From Chalciporus piperatus (lineage: Eukaryota > Basidiomycota > Agaricomycetes > Boletales > Boletaceae), in contig JBBPTG010000176.1 in assembly GCA_038093975.1 (NCBI GenBank), positions 1 through 50,888 of the forward strand: DNA of 50,888 nucleotides, read 5' to 3'. The first letter of the stretch is position 1, and each line of letters opens with the position of its first letter. Below, piece after piece: positions 40,527 through 50,888 of this stretch. The notes under the pieces were generated by a model. The model ran no database searches, was not told the origin of the DNA, and worked only from the letters and a program-made list of their open reading frames with translations. The position numbers and the translations under genes were made by a program.

Positions 40527-42368
40527 ATGATTGGATCAAGAACGAACAAGACAACAAAACGGATCCTTCATAACCAGCTCCGCTCGTACGGCCTGCCTGT
40601 AAAGGGCAAGAAAGCAAACCTCGTTGCATCACTGTGGGAATTCTCCCGTGATCAAGATGCTTGGGCATCGTGAGTTTCGCACCACTGCCCAAGTGTTTTC
40701 CATTGAACTGACCTGGCCCACAGCCTCTTTCAGCCCGCAAAAAAGCGAAAACACGGTGTTCACAACAGCCTGTCCTCGCTGTCCACAAAACGGATTGTTG
40801 CGCAGTCCGACGAGGGCAAAACGGGCCAGTAATAACCTACAAAAGCAAGAAAAGTGTTGCTCGTGTCCAACATGCACTCACTGATCAAGATTGCACGGTG
40901 AATAGCGACTGTGTGAGTCCCGATTTGCGGCCATTTCTCGTTATGGGCTGAGGGGGGAAAACCAGGCTGGGGCTATCCTGGAAGCTCTGGGTGTCAAGGA
41001 AGACTTCAGTCCTGCATCCCCAGCGAAACGGAGACACACAGAGAATGTTGCCATTGACAATGTGGCTCAGAATGACGAGAACGGATCGAGAACGGCGACA
41101 ATCGCTGACAGCGTGAGTGGATTTCCAAATAGCTCTAATCAATAACCTAATTATCCTGTTTCGATAGGAAGGGCTCACCGTGAGGATACGGCACCTCGAA
41201 CGCAAGCTCGACCACGCCTTCTCGCCGTGATGGACCGAGTCGACGACATGCATGACACCCTCTCTACTCAGCTCCAATCTTCAGCTGTGGCCTCAACTCT
41301 GACTACTACTGTATCCTCACTGGCAGGCACCACTCACGCATAGTGTTTCAAAGTCCAGTTGCACAACTGGTAAAAGACTGGCAACTGGACTGGACCACAA
41401 CTGGTCACAACTGGACTGCAGTTGCCAGGTGCCGGCATTTGAGATGAAAAGACTGCAGTTGCAACCGAAAAAAAGACCAATTGCAACCCGTTGTAACTAA
41501 TGCACAGCCACCCCCTATGTATTTCCCTATTTTTCCTGATTTTTCCTGATTTTTCCGGACCTTTATGGATGTTATTTGAGTTTTTGATGAATATTGACGT
41601 TAGCCAATGACAATGTTGATTAACATGTCATAGAATTCATTCAATCATGTATATACACTCTCTGAGTCACATATATCATTAATTTGAGTTGAGCATTGAG
41701 TCTATGATTGGTCTTGAGTTCACACGTAACTTGATAATATCTGATGTATCACTACAAAAACATGCTGTTTTGAAATGCTCATATCTTTATGGCATGTGAA
41801 CCATTTATTACAAAAAACCGGTCACAAACCGGTCACAAACTGGACCATAACTGATATGACAGTTATTTAGAGTTTCAGTTCAGTTAAACTGATTTTGCCG
41901 AAATTGATAACCAGTTATAGTTACAGTTTTGTCAAAAGAGGTACAAAAACTTAACTTAACTGGACTTTTAAACACTACGCGAGAGCGAAGCAAACTGCTT
42001 GGGATGCTCTCAAGACAAAATGGGGGAAACGGAAGGTGAGGCAGTCACGAAATCTGCACCGAACTCATGATAGATTTTTTTTTTTGCTTCGTCGACAGTT
42101 TATCGTTGAAGAACAGAGCAAGTACACCGACGATGCCGCTTTCTGGACCCAGTTCAGCATGGACAAGGGCAAACAACTCGGTTACCAGCAAATTCTGAAC
42201 AGGATCGCGAATACTCGAAGTGCCTCCAATACACAAGATGCCTCCAAAGCCCGTCTTTTTTGGGGGGGCGATCTTGAACATCCCACCGCAAATGGCGCGT
42301 TTCGCTACATGCGGTCAGGCAAGTCGTATGTGCTGACCAAGGATAGTTCCGTCGCCAAAGCATGGTGA
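40527..42368 (+). pseudogene. SAP-box hypothetical protein, disrupted by a MITE
   Basis: Exon 1 (40527-40669) encodes a SAP-like motif, LHNQLRSYGLPVKGKKANLV, which binds DNA in many nuclear proteins. The intron is 40670-40723. Exon 2 has a nuclear-localisation-like PAKKRKHG and reaches TAA at 40830-40832, after which a neighbouring frame stays open (TYKSKKSVARVQHALTDQD), suggesting a frameshift. Later exons include SRYGLRGENQAGAILEALGV and a coiled-coil-like segment. The MITE at 41342-41977 splits an exon that is in frame on both sides. The last exon, 42099-42368, ends SSVAKAW. It is divergent from the gene at 39000-40259, and the short gap between them (40260-40526) may hold both promoters. 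Confidence 0.5.
41341..41978. mobile_element. Complete TA-MITE (TAGTGTTT family)
   Basis: The ends are TAGTGTTTCAAAGTCCAGT on the left and the reversed TAGTGTTTAAAAGTCCAGT on the right, with TA on both sides as target duplication. The length is about 637 bp and there is no coding sequence. TA targets are typical of Tc1/mariner elements, so the transposase at 45144 is a possible source of mobility. Confidence 0.9.
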
Positions 42369-42551
42369 ACTGTGCTTGCTACACAGCCTGTCATTGTGGA
42401 GCAGTGGGAAGTGTTGCACACTTTGCATTGTGCTGTGCAGCCTGAGCATGGCACCCCAAGGTGACATCAACCAAAGTTCTCGATGAACACTGTAAATTAT
42501 TACCCCTTACGATTTCATACCATACAAATATTCTGCTCACAACATCGTCAC

Positions 42552-43134
42552 TGAAACGACTCAACTCAATCAAGAGCTAGCGCTATCATCAGACAACATG
42601 CCCTAGCGAAACCACATCAACTCAGTAACTAGAGCTGAGGATCAGACTAGGCAAGCAGGAGCGCTTGGCCCATGAAGTTCAAGAAGAGGAAACTCCAGGA
42701 GAACAAGACTGGAGAGCCAGTGCTTGTCAACCCGGGTTTATATACTATTGACAGTGTTTGTACATGTTGTGGCTAAACCTTAACTATATGACTAGGTATG
42801 ACTAGATATGAGTCATGGCGAGTAACAGCCAATAGCGTATATGACTAGAAAGCGAGATGAGTCAGCGTGAGTCAGTATGAGTCAATAAGAGTCTGAGTCA
42901 TGGTGACTCGGTATGAGTCATGGACAGTGGGGAAAGTGTACAGCCACGCACAGCCACGTTACGTAAGCGAAAGGCTAGACCTAGCTGATGTCAGCAGGTC
43001 ACGTGATGTGATCTTGATAAGATAAGATAACAGAAAAGGGAGAGAAAGCGACTAAGTCCAAAAGTGAAAGATAAACGTAGTAAGTGTAGTGAAGTCTAGG
43101 AAAGACTAGGATAAGGAACTGAGCATTCATAACA
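42552..43134 (-). repeat. Solo LTR with GTCAC target duplication
   Basis: Read on the minus strand it runs TGTTATGAATG...GTTTCA, with GTCAC at 42547-42551 and 43135-43139. A TATA-like AGTATATAAACCCGGG on that strand (near 42731-42747) sets the orientation. It resembles the LTR at 21136 in its start and TATA region but not elsewhere. Confidence 0.75.
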
Positions 43135-43139
43135 GTCAC

Positions 43140-44049
43140 GGACTCGGCATTGGACTGCATAGATAGATAGACATATAGATACATACATATACATCCTACA
43201 TAAGTACTTCTCGTCTACATCCACCTAATCAATACTGGAGACGCCCACCGTAGGGACTGTGGCTTTTTCACACGAATTGAAGCAGCAATTAGTGAATCAA
43301 CATGCATAAAAATGCGTGGGAAAGGGGCTGAAAACATAGGAGACTGGCTGCAACAAATGCCATATACACCACCCTGGCTTCCACAATGATGCTGAGGGTG
43401 TTCCAATACATAGAATAGATGTTTACAAGTCTCCCCCACCCTTCTGGATCATCAGAAAAGCCCCTGAATGTTTCTGTGTGACACATTTGACTGTAGAATG
43501 AGAAAACAGAAACCATAACCGCATTTTTGACATATTTAACATGAGTGTCTGGATAGTACATCCCCAACAAGGGTTCATGTGTATGTACATCATATCAGCA
43601 GCCCAGATGGCCAGGGACAAAGCCAGGGATGTTACAGGACATTCATCTCCTGAACCCCTTTTGGCTCTGGCAGGCTCTCCTGATGGCTGGGGCTTGTCAG
43701 GGTGGTCTGGGAAATCATCCAGGCACTATTCCCCTTCATTCTACCATTTCCTGATGCATCCTCAGGGCATGGTAGGGCACATTTTTCACATTTTGACTGA
43801 TAGTGTATATAAAGGGATCCATGACATATCTATTAAATTTGACTACAGGAGCTGATTCTATACATTGTATCACATATGGAAAACTCAACATTGTGACTTC
43901 CAAAACATGTCTAGGAGTGTGCCATATGACAGGTCATGCATGTATTTACCATATGGACATGTATGTAGAATATACATTGACATGGTGATGTCAAAATGTC
44001 AAAAATGCGAAAATGTATGGATGTACAATATTAATGCCTATGAATCTTG
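43140..44049. other. Unassigned sequence
   Basis: It has a short GATA microsatellite near 43160-43190 and several open frames of about 60-100 residues on both strands with no recognisable domain. I see no gene I can support here. Confidence 0.4.
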
Positions 44050-44565
44050 CCGGCATTTGAGATCAAAAGATTGCAGTTGCAACCAGAAAACAGAGGATCT
44101 TTATGGATGTTATTTGAGTTTTTTGATAAATATTGAAGTTAGCCAATGACAATATTGATTAACATGTCATAAAATTCATTCAATCATGTATATACACTCT
44201 CTGAGTCACATATATCATTAATTTGAGTTGAGCATTGAGTCTATGATTGGTCTTGATTTCACATGTAACTTGATAATATCTGATGTATCACTACAAAAAC
44301 ATGCTGTTTTAAAATGCTTATATCTCTGTGGCGTGTGAACCGTTTCGCTTGACCCAGGGACCGATTTATAGCCAGGAACCGGTACTATTTTTTATCTCTC
44401 CCACGCTAAGCAAAACACCGGTTGCAACTGGTTGCAACTGCCAAAAGACCGGTGTTTATCAGTTTTGGTCCAGTCTTAATGAATTAATTAATTAATTAAA
44501 TCGGTCTAGGTCTGGTCGCCTTTCTAATAAAAAAAAGACTGGACTAGACTGGACTTTAAAGCACT
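44050..44565. mobile_element. TA-MITE family member, partial
   Basis: 44050-44290 matches the interior of the 41341 element (GCCGGCATTTGAGAT... to CACTACAAAAACATGCTG). 44330-44565 matches the 1103-1306 and 20862 type ends in reverse. The right end is GGACTTTAAAGCAC; the left end is missing. Confidence 0.75.
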
Positions 44566-44785
44566 GCTCAGTGTCCCAGTTGACCAAGCGAACCTTCAAC
44601 TCGATTGCCACCTCTAGCCACTATGTTCAAGGAAATGTTTGCCCTTTAATCTTGAGCGATGATTCACCCTTAAATGAGTATTTGAGTATTAGTCCACAGC
44701 TGCAACCCAATGTCCCTTACCTAGCTTTGTCACAAGGATTTTGCTGAGACTTGTACGTGCACCATCCTGAGTTTGAGCGTGGATT

Positions 44786-44885
44786 AGTGTTTCAAAGTCC
44801 AGTTGCGCAACTGGTAAAAGACTGGCAACTGGACTGCAGTTGCAACCAATGCACAGCCACCCCTATGTATTACCCTATTTTTCCA
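44786..44885 (+). mobile_element. TA-MITE left-end fragment
   Basis: It starts TAGTGTTTCAAAGTCCAGT and carries GCAACTGG pairs and GCACAGCCACCCCTATGTAT, like the left part of the 41341 element with an internal deletion. It lies 258 bp upstream of the mariner transposase, but I could not find a matching right end. Confidence 0.6.
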
Positions 44886-45143
44886 CATTGATCTCTACAG
44901 ACCATTGAGGTCTTCTGCTCTCAAGTTCGTTCTGAAATACCGACACCTAAGGTAACCAAGAACGAAGGGAGTTCCACACAGCCTCCGATTTCCCCGAGTC
45001 CCATTACAGCCGTTTTCAAAACAACGCGGAAAACGTGTTTGAAAAATCGACCTGCCGCAAATTGCCGAGGTAGGACCCCGACTCTACCTGACTGACAAAC
45101 TGCTGTCGCAGCGCGCTTCGATTCATAGCCATCCCCTTCACCC

Positions 45144-46204
45144 ATGCCAATACACATTGTGTTCAACAACACAAAAACACACATCCCCGCTCTTTTTCAA
45201 GATGGCTATAGCATCAAGAAGATCTGTGCCATTCTAGGTGTCAAAAAATCGCTCGCCTACAAAACCCTCAGCCTCTACAACCAGTTTGGCACTGTTGGCA
45301 ATCCCCACAAGTATTCTCGAGTCATTGGACGCCGTCGTATCCTCAGCACAGCAGATCTTTCCTTTCTTCACGACATGGTCCAGCACTGACACACTATCTA
45401 CCTCGATGAACTCCAACATGAGCTCTGGGAGAAGTGCCAAGTCTATGCTACAGTCCCTACTCTTTCCCGAGCCCTTCAACGCCTTTCCCTCACATGCAAA
45501 GTCATCTCATTCTCAGCCGCGGAACAGAGTGAGGAGTTACGTGCACTCTATATGAATCATATTGCAGCAGAAGCGCCAGATGCCGACATGCTAATGTTCA
45601 TCGATGAAGCTGCTAGGGACAAACACACGTCTAATCGCCAGCATGGGCGATCACTCAAAGGACAATGTTGCCGAGGGCAACGATGCTTTGTACGTGGAGT
45701 GTGCTACTCCATCCTCCCTGTCATTACACTGGATGGGATTATCGGATACGACATCATTGAGGGTCCCGTTGATAGTGAACACTTTTTACGGTTCTTGAGG
45801 GAACAAGTGGTACGTGGTTAGCATTTTCATATTGGCATAATACACTCACAGGGCTACAGATGCCATTCACCAATCCATATCCTGGTCCGCGCAGTGTCCT
45901 TGTTATGGACAATTGTCGCATTCATCACGGCAAAGAGGTTCAAGCACTGGTCGAAGACATGCATCATAAGCCCAAAAAATGTATGGCCGTGTGCTTCTAA
46001 TGATTGGTTTTAGTGTGTAGACTTATTTACTTGCCGCTGTACTCCCCCGACTATAATCCAATTGAACAAGCATTCTCCTCGATCAAATCTTACTTACGTC
46101 GCCACAACAGTGATCTTTCTATGATGGGTATTGTTCGTGCATGTCAAAACATCACTCCCGAGAAGGCGAAAGGATATTTCAGAGCATCTGGCTATCTGGT
46201 GTAG
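45144..46204 (+). pseudogene. Tc1/mariner (DDE) transposase pseudogene
   Basis: The start MPIHIVFNNTKTHIPALF leads into a helix-turn-helix (YSIKKICAILGVKKSLAYK). The catalytic triad is D in LMFIDEAARD, D in VLVMDNCRIHHG and E in SPDYNPIEQAFSSI, spaced about 34-40 residues after the second D depending on the intron model. Introns are likely at about 45810-45851 and 45981-46013. A TGA at 45387-45389 ends the first exon early in this copy. The end lies about 31 bp from the convergent stop of the SAM-like gene at 46236. Confidence 0.8.
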
Positions 46205-46235
46205 AGATAGTACATAGACTATATACTGTCTAGTG

Positions 46236-47845
46236 TCAGAACGAGCTGAACAAATTTGTATCCTCCTCCTCCTCCTCCTCAATAACAATAAAACCTTTCG
46301 GAACAGGAAGCCATTGATTATGAATGTCGCACTTGTAGTATAGATCATAGTCAGCATTCGGAGCACTACCATCTTCATTTGGCTGCATTGACGGCCCTGT
46401 AAAGCGGGATCCGCCACCGTCATGGTATCGCTTCTCGTACGCGACTCTTTTCTTCGCTGGTGGCTGGTCCCTGGTAAAACCGCCTGTTACCATGTCATCT
46501 GCGCCTGCTGAGGTTGAGGTATTGCTCTGCTTTCGCTTCGCATCGGGGCAATTCCACCAGGCTATACTACCATCCTTGAGACGAATGATGTCACCTATCG
46601 GAACACCCATCCCAGTAAGTACTTTGTCATCAACCCTCGAAAGGATATCTGGGCCAATATTGTGGAGTTTGAGATCATACTCATAGCGAGTAGCATTGAG
46701 CACTCCGAGATGGGCTTCAGCGTAGCTGAGGAATGGTCCAAGCTTAGACGGAGATGGAACAGGTGGAGAGGTGGCTGCTCTGCAGATCGGCGTGTAGGTG
46801 TTGCTGGAGGTGTGGTTGGAATGTTACTGATGGTGCTGGAAAGAGACGGAGTGGTTGCCGAAGACAGAAGACCGAAGTTCAAGCTAGCGAGTGTTCGGAG
46901 GAGAAGAACGGATGTAAGCGAGTTGATGTCGGCACTCGGCGCTGGCGGAACTGGTTGCTGTCGTGCCGGATTCAACAATCATACTTTGTTGGCCATATTG
47001 AATGATTCTATATTCGGAGGAGTTCTCAGTGTGGCCTGCCCTTCCTCCTGTGGACCTGTTAGAGTCTTATTGTAACAAAAAAACGTGAACTTACCAGAGC
47101 ACGACACCAATCCAGAACCATTGCCGGAGTAAAAGGTAGTGGTCCCGTTGAATTGACATATGTCATCCCTTCATTGTGCATGTTCTTGTATAGGGTTTGA
47201 AGTTTGATTCGCCATCGTGCAAGCCGTGAGTCGAGATCACTAGTAGCTCGGGAAGACGGACTCTGCAGAGCTGCTGAGTTATATCTTCGTAAGCGGAGTC
47301 CGTGTCCATACCTGGATAATATCTACGTCACTCGTTTCACCTTCTTCATCATCAGAGTTGCTTGACAAGGGGAGTTTCTCAACCTGCTTCATATCGACGA
47401 AGATTTTGGTCGTACTAGGATCTGTGCTTCGAATCTTCTTCACCATTTCCTGGTAGTCGGCCTCGTTGTCAACATCCATTGAATTGTTGACATGCTGGCT
47501 GAACATCAAAGTGACAATCAGTGACAATCAGTGACGAGCAACGAAGAAAATTGATTAGATTACCTTTTTGCCTTCGGCAGCACATACTTGAATGGGAAGT
47601 GCTTCTTCTCCGAAATTTTGTACTGATCCTGCCCGTGTTTGTCGAGTATGCTCTGCAGAAATTCAATATAATTGTTTTCATTGATGGAAAAAAGTAGCTT
47701 CGTCTTAGAGGACTTCTCCTCCTTCGAAGAGGCTGGTTTGCCTTTGGCTACCTTCTTCTTGAGCGAGGAATAGACAGTGAGAGCAACTGTACAAGCATAG
47801 GCTTTTTCCGACTCAGAATTGTGAGCAGGCGACGATGGTGCCATG
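46236..47845 (-). pseudogene. SAM-like-domain hypothetical gene, right copy (complete locus)
   Basis: Exon 1 is about 47565-47845 (MAPSSPAHNSESEK...). Further exons encode MVKKIRSTDPSTTKIFVDMK, RLARWRIKLQTLYKNMHNEG with PFTPAMVLDWCRAL, and a final exon with a SAM-like domain (LSYAEAHLGVLNATRYEYDL, LHNIGPDILSRVDDKVLTGM, GVPIGDIIRLKDGSIAWW). The C-terminus has a Glu run from a CTC microsatellite (about 46259-46280). A TGA (reading NKV then stop) and a frameshift near 46750 break the last exon unless splicing removes them. SAM domains mediate protein-protein or RNA contacts; the role here is unknown. Confidence 0.6.
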
Positions 47846-48030
47846 GTAGATGCACGCAGAATGACTGAGCGGCGTGAACGCACAATGATGGGTTTGGGGT
47901 CCTACCACGGCAATTTCCGGCAGGTTGATTTTTCAAACATGTTTCCGCATCGTTTTGAAAACGGCTGTAACAAAGAGAAAAAAAATTGTTTTCAGCAAAG
48001 AGAAAAAAAATTGTGTTCAGTTGGTAAGTC

Positions 48031-48323
48031 ATGTTTTTAATTCTTCGTCAATGCACTGGTATCAACTTACTATTACAAGATGCACAATCTAACGAGAGCC
48101 TCACCGAGCCCGAAGACTCGCGCGACTACGATTTCATTACCGCGATCCCAGACGTGCCGTATCTGGCTTCGAATAAGGTAAGTACTTGTGTCTACATTGT
48201 GATGCATATAATCAAGTCTCGATACTTTATCAATAGGAAAACTTGACTGAAAAGCAAGGTACTAGCAAGTATGTATACGAGAAACCAATTGCGAGTACCA
48301 GCAGTGCTCAGTACCGCAGATAG
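48031..48323 (+). CDS. Two-exon mini-gene, right copy
   Basis: Same structure as 561-853. Exon 1 differs at nine amino acids (for example TS to LL and MPH to VPY), while the intron and exon 2 are nearly the same. The predicted protein starts MFLILRQCTGINLLL. Confidence 0.45.
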
Positions 48324-48572
48324 ACCAGGCTGGCCGTGATTGTGTATGATAGTCGGTTAGTCATAATGGAACGTGTACAATAGCGTTGTTGGCGCACTCA
48401 CATCCATGTTTTCAAAGTTTGCTCACAATGAAATGGCAAGAACATATTTGCTACTTGACATCAGGTCCATCATCCTGCCACTGCTCGTCCTCATCCACTA
48501 ATCCAACTAAGTGACTGAACCCCGGTTGCTTGACACAAAAAAAATGCTCCTCCCCTTCATGCACTAGTGTTT

Positions 48573-48776
48573 AAAAGTCAGGTCCAGTCCGGTCTTTTGC
48601 CTTTTTAGGAAGGCAACCACAACCAGAGGGATTTAATTAATTAATTAATTCATTTGGACCAGACCAAAACCGATAAAAACTGGTATTTTGCTTAGCATGG
48701 GAGAAATTGAAAATAATGTCAGTTCCTGGCTACAAATTGGTTTCTGGGTCAAGCAAAATGGTTCACACGCTGTGGT
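48573..48776 (+). mobile_element. TA-MITE fragment, right copy
   Basis: Identical by eye to 1103-1306 (offset 47470). Confidence 0.7.
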
Positions 48777-50165
48777 GCTTCTGTTTTTATTAATACAGTG
48801 ACTCTTTCTTCACCTATTTATGACAAAATACAAAATGAATCAGAAAAAATAAAAAATGATACGGTAGATGGCTTCGTTTTTGACGAGGGGTCTATAGTAT
48901 TTAAAAATGATAAAAACAAGGTTTTTGTACCTATTTCTTTACGTACTAAACTTCTTACAATACTTCATGATTCTCCTATTGGTGGCCACGGAGGTCAAGG
49001 ACGTACATTACATCTTGTTACTCGATATTTCTCGTGGCCTGGTGTCACAAAAGACGTCAAAACTTACGTAGAACATTGTCAGACGTGTGCCCTCACGGAG
49101 GGAAAATCAACTGCACAAGCTGGCAAATTAATTCCCCTTCCCGTTCCGAAAGAACCATGGAAGGATATATCTATAGACTTTACCACGGGTTTCCCCAAAT
49201 CACGTGGCTTTGATGCTATTTGTGTAATTGTAGATCGCTTCTCTAAAGAAGTCGAGTTCATACCTTGTAAAAAGACAATTTCTTCGAAAGAACTAGCTAT
49301 TTTATTTAGAGACAATGTTTGGTGTAGACACGGACTTCCCTCTTCGATTGTTTCAGATCGAGGACCACAATTTGCATTGGAGTTTACTTCACAGCTTTGC
49401 ACCCTTCTAGGAATAGAACAGAAGCTGTCAACTGCTTATCATCCCCAAACCGATGGCCAAACGGAGCGTATGAACCGAGAACTCCAGCAGTATCTCCGCG
49501 CTTGCGTGGCTAAACGTCAAACGGAATGGGCTGATTGGTTGAAGATAGCACAGTTCCATCATAATTCCTCCCTCTCCACCGCTACCGGAACGATCCCCTT
49601 CGCGATCACAAAAAACTACTTCCCACGCATGGGATTCGAAGGCGATTCATCTCCGGCTGGTGCATTCTTAGAAAAATGTGGAAAGGAACACAAAGAAGTA
49701 GAGCAGGCGTTAGAAGAAACTCAGAACCGGATGAAAGAGCAAGCGGACAAGCATCGGTCTGAAGCTCCAGATTATCAAATCGGAGATTTCGTTATGTTAT
49801 CCACGGACAACCTCAAATTACCTTATCCTTCCAAAAAGATGACGCAGAACTGGATCGGACCTTATCAGATCATGAAGGTCCTTCCCAATGCAGTCACACT
49901 AGACTTGCCCAATTCCATGCATATCCATCCCACGGTTAATGTCAAACGGGTCAAACCAGCTAAAGAACCGTTGGAAGGGCAACCGGTCCGTCTTCCGGAC
50001 CCGGTAATAGTCAACCAAGAAGGAGAAGAAGAGTACGAGGTGGATTACGTAGTGAAATCTCAGGTGAAACAAGGACAATTAGAGTACCTGGTTCATTGGA
50101 AAGGCTGGGACATATCGGACCGTACATGGGAAAAGGCAGCGCATTTGTCAAATGCACCCGAAGCT
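48777..50165 (+). pseudogene. Ty3/gypsy integrase-chromodomain fragment, right copy
   Basis: Identical in translation to 1307-2695, with the same junction into the E1 arm, so the fusion predates the duplication. Confidence 0.9.
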
Positions 50166-50888
50166 ATGTTTGAGATAAGTGGATGTGGTGGTGGGGGAGT
50201 GGAAACTCACCTAGTAAGGCCGGCGGGGCTGTTGAGCCCTCGCTGGCCGTGTTGTTCGAGTTGGTGTTAAGGTGACTCGGAGGTGGTGGTGGTGGTGGGG
50301 GAGACTCGAGTGGCTGTTGGTGAGATGAGTGGGTGGGTCAGTGAGTGAGTAGAAACTCACTTTGCATTGCTGGCAGGGCTGTGAAGCCCTCGCCGGCCAT
50401 GTTGCTGTTGTTGTTGAGGTGTGGTGTAGTGGTGTGAGACAGACTCGAAGAAGTGGCGCGGCAAGTTCAACTTGGTCACGTGACTTTTTCGCGTGGATTT
50501 TTTGTCAAGTCCGAGCATTAGGGAAATGTAGCTACACTTTATTAGGATCTTCTACACTAGATAGCTACCATATTTTTTGTACACTTGTGTATGCCTTTTT
50601 GTACACTTTCAATAGGTTTGATCTCCACAAACTTTGCTACACTTGTAACTACACACTTACTGCGCTTTTTTGTACACTTTTGCTACACTCTAACCTAATA
50701 CACTTTCCCACACTTGTAACTACACATTTACTACGCTTTTTTGTACACTATTGCTACACTCAATCTAGCTACACTTTCCTACACATTTGATTCAAGTTTT
50801 ACTACGCTTTTTTGTTACACTTTGCTACACTCAATCACTACACTTGTAACTATACTTTTAGTACGCTTTTTTGTACATTTTAGCTACA
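50166..50888. mobile_element. E1 start, right copy, cut by the window end
   Basis: It contains the left hairpin arm, the GTCACGTGAC block (50475-50484) and the first units of the TACAC satellite, as at 2696-3418. One base near 50744 differs from the left copy. Confidence 0.8.

Larger units (their letters stand above)
47446..50888. repeat. Right copy of the 3.4-kb end repeat
   Basis: See 1-3418. The right copy has the extra 25 bp (within 47991-48020) and alternative bases at 18 positions between 48015 and 48187. The two ends of the window share this repeat in the same orientation. Confidence 0.95.

Noticed and set aside
1..50888. End repeats as LTRs or termini of one giant mobile element
   Set aside because: They contain part of a gene and several truncated elements, start and end mid-feature, and no target duplication is visible.

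Overview
The window looks like a transposon-dense, gene-poor stretch of a basidiomycete (most likely Agaricomycete) nuclear genome. The evidence is short GT-AG introns of about 40-65 bp, chromodomain Ty3/gypsy elements, a FunK1-type fungal kinase, fungal Ty1/copia remnants and lineage-typical hypothetical proteins. I cannot name a species. Almost every recognisable gene is broken by stops, frameshifts or insertions.

Layout, left to right. Positions 1-3418 are repeated almost exactly at 47446-50888. The repeat holds the 5' exons of a SAM-like-domain gene, a divergent two-exon mini-gene, a TA-MITE fragment, a gypsy integrase fragment and the start of an unusual noncoding element (E1). E1 runs to 6245. 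Next is a nested cluster. A minus-strand gypsy element B (about 6246-20861) was split by a full gypsy element A (6413-16016, TSD GCTTT), and A was split by a second noncoding element E2 (11672-14399). The 5' side of B abuts a TA-flanked element (20862-22853) that carries a solo LTR (21136-21605). E3, a third member of the E family, lies at 23861-25899, followed by a GC-rich minisatellite.

From 27119 on there is a truncated copia element whose primer-binding site matches the anticodon region of initiator tRNA-Met. After it come a broken hypothetical gene, small minus-strand ORFs, a FunK1 kinase gene split by an LTR, a truncated hypothetical gene, a second copia gag remnant, and a divergent pair of hypothetical genes. 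One of that pair is split by a solo LTR and the other, which has a SAP box, by a MITE. Further solo LTR and MITE pieces, a Tc1/mariner transposase pseudogene and the rest of the SAM-like gene lead back into the end repeat.

The most unusual content is the E family (E1, E2, E3). Its members have CATCAGGA-type inverted termini and no convincing protein. They carry arms made of repeat units that each contain up to three different hairpins, and a conserved block around GTCACGTGAC (or GTCACATGAC) where arm meets core. Two of them have a palindrome of about 40 bp centred on GGTATACC, and all have satellite-like cores. Similar architecture in three elements with different cores suggests selection on DNA or RNA structure rather than coding. 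That is inference.
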